Positions 1-5,760 of a DNA stretch of 5,802 nucleotides are shown here, one piece after another. The stretch's first letter is position 1, and the number at the start of each line of letters is the position of its first letter. The notes below the pieces were generated by a model, which was not told the DNA's origin, made no database searches, and worked only from the letters and a program-made list of their open reading frames with translations. Location: contig DTYX01000893.1 of NCBI GenBank assembly GCA_012961655.1, positions 1-5,802 of the forward strand. The letters are read 5' to 3'. This DNA is from Candidatus Poribacteria bacterium (GTDB lineage: Bacteria; Poribacteria; WGA-4E; DTYX01). The translations under genes were made by a program, and so were the position numbers.

Positions 1-2
1 CG

Positions 3-422
3 GACAAGGAACTAAAAAAAATAATAAAAACTTCTTTTTTGCCAAAGGATAAAAAAGATTTATTATTGGAATTATTAGAGAAAGAAGGATTAACAGAATA
101 TTTTAACAAAAAATTTAATGAATTATTGATAGAGGAAGTAAAGAGAAGAAGTGAGGAGTATCAAGCAGTTGTCCAATCTTTTGATAGGGAGGTTGCCCAG
201 CTCGAAAAGCAAATTGAAAAAGAAAGGCAGAGATTAGAAAAGAAACTTCAAGAACAGCTATCTAAGATTGAAGTGGCCGATATTAAAAGCAAGAGCAAAG
301 TTTGGGATGAATATTATGCTGAGATTGCTAAGCTACAAAAAAAGCAGAAGGAGGGAATTAAAAGCATTTCGCGCATGGCCAAAAAAAAGGCAAGAGCAAA
401 AATAAGGAGGTTAAAAAAATGA
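3..422 (+). CDS. Coiled-coil, Lys/Glu-rich protein of unknown function (5' end outside window)
   Basis: I do not recognise this protein. The frame is open from the first bases of the window (first full codon at 3), giving 139 visible residues before the TGA at 420-422. A TTG at 39 could be read as a start, but the bases before it are pyrimidine-rich with no ribosome binding site, so the gene most likely begins upstream. The sequence is dominated by Lys, Glu, Gln and Arg. A stretch of about 50 residues (encoded at roughly 125-280) has hydrophobic residues at heptad-like spacing (V, L, I, L, L, L, I), typical of a coiled coil. The C-terminus is strongly basic, ending in RRLKK. I see no membrane segment or cysteine. 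It is a soluble, largely helical protein, perhaps an oligomerising partner. Its stop overlaps the start of the phosphatase gene by four bases, so the two are probably translationally coupled. GC is about 32% by hand count, lower than downstream, partly because of its AAA/GAA-rich composition. Confidence 0.75.
   Translation, partial: DKELKKIIKTSFLPKDKKDLLLELLEKEGLTEYFNKKFNELLIEEVKRRSEEYQAVVQSFDREVAQLEKQIEKERQRLEKKLQEQLSKIEVADIKSKSKVWDEYYAEIAKLQKKQKEGIKSISRMAKKKARAKIRRLKK
403..411 (+). promoter_or_regulatory. Ribosome binding site of the PP2C gene
   Basis: TAAGGAGGT is a nine-base match to the complement of the 16S rRNA 3' end. It lies 7 bases before the ATG at 419 (8 from the AAGGAGG core) and inside the last codons of the upstream gene. 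It fixes the start of the phosphatase gene and, with the ATGA overlap, supports coupled translation. Confidence 0.9.
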
Positions 423-2404
423 AATGTCCGTATTGTGGCAAGGAAAATCGTGAAGGGGCAAAGTTTTGCAATTATTGCGGAAAGCCTATAACAAAAGAGG
501 AACCGGCGGCGGATGCTTCTCAGGAAGAAAAGCTGAAACAGGATGAAGAAGCAGAACAGCGGAAAGAACCGCCTGAACCAGTTAAGGATATCGTAGCGCA
601 AGAGAAGGAAGAGCCGGTACCCCCATCGGAAGAGAAATCCGATGAAGTGGTCAGTGCTAAAGAGACAGAGCAACAGGTCACTGCTGAAGAAGCAGATAAG
701 CAAGAAAAAGTTGCTGTGTCGGAAGAGGGTGAAGTTGCCCCTCCGCCTTCGGCAGAGGGATTTTTGCCAAAAGCTTTGGATACTATGTTAAACAATTCGC
801 TGCAAATCGTAGATTTGTTAGGTTCTGAAGCAGAGATAAATACCTATCAAGCGGTGTTCTTGAAATGTCGGCAATGCAACGCTGAAAACGCTTCTGCAGA
901 GACATACTGCGATGATTGTGGCGCCAGCTTATCCCTTCTGGTCAAGGAGGGGCTTGTAGCAAATAACCCATTTGATAGTGAGCGACAACTGGTTCCATTG
1001 GGGGTGATTCATCCCTGTGTAGCGCAAGTTTACAAATATTTTGAAGAGGAGGAACGCGCTTATCTTGCGATGGAAGAGGTGACCGGTGATTCGGTGGCAG
1101 AATCTCCGTTGTTATCGGAAGAAGAGCCGATTCTCTTGCGGATGCTGCAATTGAGCGAAGCCGTAGTGACTCTCCATGCTAACGGCGTATACGGGGCGGG
1201 ACTGGAACCAGAGCGTGTCCTCATCGATACGCAAGGCATTCCCAAAATCGTGGATTTCCAGGCATGTAAACTGGGCGCGGAGATGGATGATGAGAAGGAA
1301 AGTAGCGGTATGTCCTCGTGGCATACCCTCCAACAACAAGACTTAAAGGCTTTAGGGAGAACTCTGGCTGTATGCGCTGGGATGAAAGTGGGGGAGGACG
1401 TTTCTGACGCCACAGCTCTGCCGCTCTCAGATGAATTAAAGGAAGTGATTCAAAATGCATTGACAGGAAAATATCAAAAAGCCAAAGAACTGGTGTCCGC
1501 TTTGCGAGAAGCGGATGAGGCAATCCAGGCTGCCAAAGAACGGAAAGGCAGATTGTATTTAACCGTTGGAAAAGCTTCGGATGTTGGTAAAGTTCGGGAT
1601 TCCAACGAGGATAGTTTGATTGCCATAAGCTCAGAATCGATTCATAAATCCGTCAGATTCCCTGTTGGCATCTATGTAGTTGCGGATGGAATGGGGGGAC
1701 ATTCCAGAGGCGAGGTTGCCAGCAAAATGGCAATTGATATAATTTCTAAACAACTGTCCGAGGGTATACTATTCACTTCTCCTTCGGAGGATGTCCAACT
1801 CCCCGAAGCAGATACTGTTTTGTCAGCATTGCGCGAATCTATTCAAGCAGCCAACAGCGCTATTTATGAGGCGAATGCCGCAAGCCAGTCCGCTGGTATG
1901 GAGAATATGGGCACGACTATCACCGCCGCTGTGGTTATCGCAGACACGGCTTATATCGCCAATGTTGGGGATAGTCGGACATATCTGTTTTCGGATAAGG
2001 GTTTGAAGAAATTAACCGAAGACCATTCTTTGATAGCGCGCCTTATTGCCCTCGGTATGGCAAAGCCAGAGGAAATCTATACGCACCCAAGAAAATCAGA
2101 GATCTATCGAAGTTTGGGCAATGACCCTGATATAGAGGTAGATACGTTTGTTCAGCGTCTCAAGCCGGGGGATTGCTTGATGCTGTGTTCCGATGGATTG
2201 TGGGAGATGGTGCGGGATGAGCAACTTGCGGAAATTCTCAGCGCAGAAAGTCATCCCCAAACCGCTTGTGAAAAATTGATTCAAGCGGCGAACGAAAACG
2301 GCGGCGAAGATAATATCGCCGTGATAATTGTCAAATTAGAGGAAGCCGCCGCAACTCCTTCCAAACCCAATGAACACATTAACCAGGGGAACATTATAGA
2401 ATAA
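419..2404 (+). CDS. Zinc ribbon - pseudokinase - PP2C Ser/Thr protein phosphatase
   Basis: This 661-residue, probably cytosolic protein should remove phosphate from Ser/Thr, most likely undoing the work of the kinase in the next gene. Residues 1-22 form a zinc ribbon (C3, C6, C17, C20). Residues 24-113 are an Asp/Glu/Lys/Pro-rich, presumably disordered linker. Residues about 118-370 resemble a kinase fold but are degenerate: the catalytic loop reads YGAGLEPER where HRDLKPEN is expected, and DFG is DFQ (279-281). A second zinc ribbon (C150, C153, C164, C167) sits within its N-lobe region. Residues about 380-642 are a full PP2C domain: R393 with N396-E397-D398, D423-G424-M425-G426-G427, G498-T499-T500, G517-D518-S519-R520, S591-D592-G593 and D631-N632. 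The acidic residues match the family's metal ligands, so the enzyme should be an active Mg/Mn-dependent phosphatase. I see no membrane helix or signal peptide. The ATG at 419 is supported by a strong ribosome binding site and by overlap with the upstream stop. The PP2C call is secure, the pseudokinase call good, and the target unknown. Confidence 0.95.
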   Translation: MKCPYCGKENREGAKFCNYCGKPITKEEPAADASQEEKLKQDEEAEQRKEPPEPVKDIVAQEKEEPVPPSEEKSDEVVSAKETEQQVTAEEADKQEKVAVSEEGEVAPPPSAEGFLPKALDTMLNNSLQIVDLLGSEAEINTYQAVFLKCRQCNAENASAETYCDDCGASLSLLVKEGLVANNPFDSERQLVPLGVIHPCVAQVYKYFEEEERAYLAMEEVTGDSVAESPLLSEEEPILLRMLQLSEAVVTLHANGVYGAGLEPERVLIDTQGIPKIVDFQACKLGAEMDDEKESSGMSSWHTLQQQDLKALGRTLAVCAGMKVGEDVSDATALPLSDELKEVIQNALTGKYQKAKELVSALREADEAIQAAKERKGRLYLTVGKASDVGKVRDSNEDSLIAISSESIHKSVRFPVGIYVVADGMGGHSRGEVASKMAIDIISKQLSEGILFTSPSEDVQLPEADTVLSALRESIQAANSAIYEANAASQSAGMENMGTTITAAVVIADTAYIANVGDSRTYLFSDKGLKKLTEDHSLIARLIALGMAKPEEIYTHPRKSEIYRSLGNDPDIEVDTFVQRLKPGDCLMLCSDGLWEMVRDEQLAEILSAESHPQTACEKLIQAANENGGEDNIAVIIVKLEEAAATPSKPNEHINQGNIIE

Positions 2405-2458
2405 CCAAAGTGGAAGGTGAAGGAACGCCCCTCAGAGTATCAATCGAGCAGCTTGCCT

Positions 2459-2465
2459 AAGGAGG
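2459..2465 (+). promoter_or_regulatory. Ribosome binding site that sets the kinase-VWA gene start
   Basis: AAGGAGG (TAAGGAGG from 2458) lies five bases before the ATG at 2471. The in-frame GTG at 2417 would add 18 residues but has only a weak purine stretch before it. The protein made from 2471 begins with MKCPNC, directly parallel to MKCPYC of the preceding gene. The start is therefore 2471. Confidence 0.88.
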
Positions 2466-2470
2466 AAACT

Positions 2471-4672
2471 ATGAAATGTCCGAATTGCAATCATGATAAT
2501 CGCGACACCGCCCGCTATTGCAGCAATTGTGGAATGCAAATCATTATAAAACCAGTTCCCAGCCCACTGTTGTCTGTGGGCACAACGTTGCAAGGACGGT
2601 ACACCATTAAACAAGTAGTTCAACAGGGCGGTATGGGCAACATCTATCTCGCTTCTGATCAAAGGTTTTCCCGCAGAGATTGCGCTATCAAAGAAATGAT
2701 AGATGATTTTACGAATCCCAATCAGCGAGCAGACGCAGTACGGCGTTTCCAACAGGAAGCCGATCTGCTAGCCAATCTGAACCATCCGAATATCCTCGAC
2801 GTGTATGATAGATTTACGGAAGGACATAGGCATTATCTGGTAACCCCTTTCATCACCGGGCGTAATCTGCTGGAACATCTGGCAGAACTGGGAGGAGCAG
2901 CATCAGAAAACACAGTGGTAGAATGGGCTATTACCATCTGCGATGTGTTAGAGTATCTGCATGCTCAAAATCCCCCTATCATCTATCGGGATTTAAAACC
3001 GGAAAATCTGATGCTAACTGCAACTGGGCGTTTAAGCGTGATAGACTTCGGCATTGCCCGTCATTTCGTAGCGGGACAGCCGGGCACGATGATTGGCACA
3101 CCCGGATATGCCGCGCCTGAACAATATCAAGGCATGGCGGAGCCGCGCAGTGACCTATATGCTTTGGGGACGACGATGCATCACTTGCTGACAGGGATAG
3201 ACCCTCGGAAGAAGGCGCCGTTTCTATTCGAGCCGGTGCGGAAAGCACAACCTGCGTTGAGCGCTGGGATAGAACGGATAGTCGATCAGCTTGTGCAGAT
3301 GCGCATCGATCAGAGGTATCAAACTGCCAGCGATGTGAAACAGGATTTGATGCTTTTATCTAGCGGCAGGACGTTGTTTAATGTCGAATGGGCGCAATCC
3401 GTTACTACCACACCATCAGTGAACCTGTTTCAAATTGACCATCAATTTTTGAATCCTTATCTGGCGATGGATACAGATGCCCTTTGTCGATTTCTGCTGG
3501 ATTTTCACAGCGCTGCCATAATCGACTCATCGACTGCAAAACCGCAAGTTCACCTTGTTCTGGTATTGGATGTCAGCGGTTCAATGAACACACCGGAGAA
3601 ATACCCCATCCTTGTCGAAGCGACAGAAGTCTTAATTGATGCGCTGGACGAAGACGATACACTATCAATCATCCTGTTCTCCCAAGGCTGGGATTTGGTT
3701 GTTTCACGCCAAAGGGCAGCGATATGCAAGTTCGAGAAAAACAGCATCCTGAGTGACATAAATCAATCCAATGTGAAGTTTGGACAAGCGACGATTCTGG
3801 CGCCCGCCATCCAAGTCGCTTTATCGGAAATAAAGGCGTTTCAGCGGCAACTTTCTACTTCGGTAGTCAACCGGCTTTACATTTTGACCGATGGTCAAAT
3901 TCATGACGCGGAAGAATGCAAACAACTGTCTAATCTGCTTCAACAATCCGGAGCAGAAGTCAACTCCTATGGATTTGGAAAGGATTTTGCTCTCGAATCG
4001 ATCAAAGCCATGATGGAAGGATGTCACGGCGGACGGGTTAAACCGATAATAAATACCCAAGACGCAGTGATGAGTTTTGGACACATCGCGGATGTTAGCA
4101 AAAAAATCATTGCCATGGATGCGGTGCTGGAAGTTGCTTTTTCAAAAAACGTGATTTGCGGAGATGCATTCAGATACCGTCCTGGGCTTTACTACTTTGG
4201 CAACCAGGTTTATGACCAAAACAAGGTTTTTCGCACCTCTCTTGGCGTGTTGGAAGCAGAGAGGAATTATTCATTTTGCTTCGAGGCCCGACTACAACCT
4301 TGCCAAGAAGGAACTGAACCAATAGCGGTAGCTCGATTGAGTTACCTATTCAAAGGGCAGCGCATGGAAGATATGTGTCTAATTCAAATGGTGAGAAGCC
4401 GCGATACTCACTTGATAGCGCGAGAGAACGAAGAAGTCAAGCAAATTTTCGCAGTGTTGGATGGGCTTCGCACTCTTGACCCTGAGCAGTTGCTAGATGT
4501 TTACAGAGCGAGGTTGGTACTTGCCGTCCAAGAAAGACGAGACCCAGCGATGATTGAAACTCTCAGAAAAGCGATTGGATATTTAGAAACCAAAGGAAGT
4601 CTTGAAGGGTTGTCTGCTACCGAACAAAGGGTATTGAAAGCGGACGTTCGTTCAACACAGGTGAGATGGTAG
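2471..4672 (+). CDS. Zinc ribbon - Ser/Thr protein kinase - VWA domain fusion
   Basis: This 733-residue protein (numbered from the ATG at 2471) is a Hanks-type kinase joined to a VWA domain. Residues 1-21 form a zinc ribbon (C3, C6, C17, C20). Kinase, about 40-300: glycine loop QQGGMG (51-56, first consensus Gly replaced by Gln), AIK lysine K74, helix-C E96, Y172-R173-D174 with K176 and N179, D192-F193-G194, G209-T210-P211-G212-Y213 then A215-P216-E217, D228, and R282. All catalytic residues are present, so it should be active. As an RD kinase it may be switched on by phosphorylation at T206 or T210. VWA, about 358-545: MIDAS motif D367-V-S369-G-S371, T441 and D474, complete. The rest is a beta-rich segment (about 548-640) and a helical tail (about 645-733), a layout common in bacterial VWA proteins. 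No membrane segment is seen, unlike PpkA of type VI secretion, which also joins kinase and VWA. It starts 66 bases after the phosphatase stop. The substrate is unknown. Confidence 0.95.
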   Translation: MKCPNCNHDNRDTARYCSNCGMQIIIKPVPSPLLSVGTTLQGRYTIKQVVQQGGMGNIYLASDQRFSRRDCAIKEMIDDFTNPNQRADAVRRFQQEADLLANLNHPNILDVYDRFTEGHRHYLVTPFITGRNLLEHLAELGGAASENTVVEWAITICDVLEYLHAQNPPIIYRDLKPENLMLTATGRLSVIDFGIARHFVAGQPGTMIGTPGYAAPEQYQGMAEPRSDLYALGTTMHHLLTGIDPRKKAPFLFEPVRKAQPALSAGIERIVDQLVQMRIDQRYQTASDVKQDLMLLSSGRTLFNVEWAQSVTTTPSVNLFQIDHQFLNPYLAMDTDALCRFLLDFHSAAIIDSSTAKPQVHLVLVLDVSGSMNTPEKYPILVEATEVLIDALDEDDTLSIILFSQGWDLVVSRQRAAICKFEKNSILSDINQSNVKFGQATILAPAIQVALSEIKAFQRQLSTSVVNRLYILTDGQIHDAEECKQLSNLLQQSGAEVNSYGFGKDFALESIKAMMEGCHGGRVKPIINTQDAVMSFGHIADVSKKIIAMDAVLEVAFSKNVICGDAFRYRPGLYYFGNQVYDQNKVFRTSLGVLEAERNYSFCFEARLQPCQEGTEPIAVARLSYLFKGQRMEDMCLIQMVRSRDTHLIARENEEVKQIFAVLDGLRTLDPEQLLDVYRARLVLAVQERRDPAMIETLRKAIGYLETKGSLEGLSATEQRVLKADVRSTQVRW

Positions 4673-4684
4673 GATTTGAGAGAA

Positions 4685-5659
4685 ATGAAAGATTGGCACA
4701 CAAGAGAGGATAGAATTGAAACAAAACTTGCGGCGCGCTACTATCGGAAGCTGTTTCCACTACTAAAGGCGCTAAAAGGGACTGTTCTCAACCACCGTTA
4801 TTGCATTCGCTGGCCCTATGACATTGGAGGGCAGGGAATCTTGCTAATAGCCGATGATTTAAGCCAGGCGAGGGAAGTTTTAATAAAGTTTGCTGCCTTG
4901 CCCTACCATCGTCCAGCGGATATTAGCCTTGTTGACATCCAGCATAGCAGACGTTTCATTGAAAAAGAAGCTGAACTGCTTAAGATGTTTCAGGGGACGC
5001 TTCTTCCAGAACTCTATGATTTTTTCTACGCCTCAAACCCATTACATGCGCAGGAACGCGGCTCTGAGATTACGCTGACAGAACCATATTTTGTGATGGA
5101 ATTACTCAATGGTTGTTCCTTAGATACCCATGTAAGACAACTGCGCTCAGAAAAACCGGTAGACTACGGCGTTATCGAACGCTGGCTTGTCCTCACTCTC
5201 GAAGAAATCATGCAATTTTTTACCATGCTTTTTGACAATGGTTTTCTTTATACAGACCCACAACCTGCTAATATCTTCGTTTGTGAAGGCAGTGAGCGCT
5301 GTATTCGCATTGTTGATGCTGGCTCCATTGTCGCAGTTGAACCGATGGAGCCACCTATATTTCCTTTTTCGGAGGTATACCTTTCCCCAGAGAATTACCA
5401 ACGATTTACGACTGACAAACTCTCATATCCCGACCAGCAATTTGTGATTTACGCATTGGGCAAAGCACTTTTTGGAGTAGCAACGAATCGTGAACCAATT
5501 CCTGGCGAAGATCCAAATTTCGGAGAGGAAATACTACAAAGTTATAGCGTGCCTTTTGTCCATTTGTTGCATGGAATGATTGAAAAGCAATATGAGAGTT
5601 TCAAAAGCGTGTATCAAGCAGAGAATCTTCTGAAGGAAGTAATAAATTATTCATTGTAA
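4685..5659 (+). CDS. Atypical protein kinase-like protein (DPQPAN catalytic loop, DAG motif)
   Basis: This 324-residue protein (numbered from the ATG at 4685) has one kinase-like fold over nearly its whole length. Visible marks are a glycine loop GGQG (48-51), a candidate ATP lysine K68 in VLIKF, a candidate helix-C E95, a hinge around FVMELLNG, a catalytic loop YTDPQPAN with D191 and N196, D211-A212-G213 in place of DFG, S234-P235-E236 in place of APE, and D250 with YALG. The catalytic Asp, Asn and metal-binding Asp are kept. The loop lysine of DLKPEN is Gln (Q193), and the residue before D191 is Thr, so it is not an RD kinase. It may be a weak or unusual kinase, or a pseudokinase regulating its neighbour. 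There is no added domain, signal peptide or membrane helix. An in-frame TTG at 4676 is an alternative start with no better ribosome site. Before the ATG there is only a weak AGGA at 4671-4674. The gene begins 12 bases after the kinase-VWA stop, so the two are very likely co-translated. Confidence 0.88.
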   Translation: MKDWHTREDRIETKLAARYYRKLFPLLKALKGTVLNHRYCIRWPYDIGGQGILLIADDLSQAREVLIKFAALPYHRPADISLVDIQHSRRFIEKEAELLKMFQGTLLPELYDFFYASNPLHAQERGSEITLTEPYFVMELLNGCSLDTHVRQLRSEKPVDYGVIERWLVLTLEEIMQFFTMLFDNGFLYTDPQPANIFVCEGSERCIRIVDAGSIVAVEPMEPPIFPFSEVYLSPENYQRFTTDKLSYPDQQFVIYALGKALFGVATNREPIPGEDPNFGEEILQSYSVPFVHLLHGMIEKQYESFKSVYQAENLLKEVINYSL

Positions 5660-5673
5660 AAGTGATCCACTTT
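5659..5673 (+). repeat. Short inverted repeat directly after the atypical kinase gene
   Basis: AAAGTG (5659-5664) and CACTTT (5668-5673) are perfect inverted copies separated by the three bases ATC. The left arm starts on the last base of the TAA stop codon. The six-pair stem is short and AT-containing with no T-run straight after it, so it is not a convincing terminator alone. It sits one base from the larger hairpin that follows. Confidence 0.5.
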
Positions 5674-5674
5674 C

Positions 5675-5720
5675 CATCTGAGACGATATACAAAGCGTTT
5701 TTTTGTTCGTAACTCAGATG
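5675..5720 (+). repeat. Long imperfect hairpin in the gap before the last gene
   Basis: CATCTGAG (5675-5682) pairs perfectly with CTCAGATG (5713-5720). Inside it, ACGA (5683-5686) can pair with TCGT (5707-5710), and ACAAA (5690-5694) with TTTGT (5702-5706). This leaves a seven-base loop and two small bulges (TAT at 5687-5689, AA at 5711-5712), giving about 17 pairs in all. The T-tract (5698-5704) lies in the loop and inner arm rather than after the stem, so this is not a standard intrinsic terminator. It could be an RNA element that sets relative expression within the operon, a processing site, or a protein-binding site. The rest of the 101-base gap (5660-5760) holds the ribosome binding site of the next gene, and I see no convincing promoter in it. 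Confidence 0.55.
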
Positions 5721-5745
5721 AGAAGGGGATTGCACATTTAATCAA

Positions 5746-5752
5746 AAGGAGG
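5746..5752 (+). promoter_or_regulatory. Ribosome binding site of the last, partial gene
   Basis: AAGGAGG lies eight bases before the ATG at 5761. It is as strong as the sites of the phosphatase and kinase-VWA genes and is the main reason for calling a gene here. Confidence 0.85.
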
Positions 5753-5760
5753 AATAAATA

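Noticed and set aside
39..422. TTG at 39 as the true start of the coiled-coil gene
   Set aside because: The frame is open to the window edge, and the bases before the TTG are CTTCTTTTT with no ribosome binding site, so the gene most likely starts upstream.
314..703. Open frame on the - strand with many Phe/Leu residues, resembling a membrane protein
   Set aside because: It is the antisense of the Lys/Glu-rich coding sequence (AAA/GAA become TTT/TTC) and overlaps two well-supported + strand genes.
1060..1523. Overlapping - strand open frames across the pseudokinase part of the phosphatase gene
   Set aside because: They are antisense to a continuous gene with clear domains on both sides, and their translations show no recognisable motif.
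1791..2006. 71-codon + strand frame inside the PP2C domain
   Set aside because: The main frame here carries the invariant PP2C motifs GTT and GDSR, so this frame is a shadow.
5147..5447. Open frames on both strands inside the atypical kinase gene
   Set aside because: They overlap the catalytic loop and DAG region of the real frame and have no start signals of note.
5690..5710. T-tract at 5698-5704 as an intrinsic terminator
   Set aside because: No GC-rich stem directly precedes it. The T-run lies inside the larger hairpin rather than after it.
5704..5750. Promoter for the last gene (TTGTTC or TTGCAC as a -35 box)
   Set aside because: No convincing -10 box lies at proper spacing, and the second option would run into the ribosome binding site.
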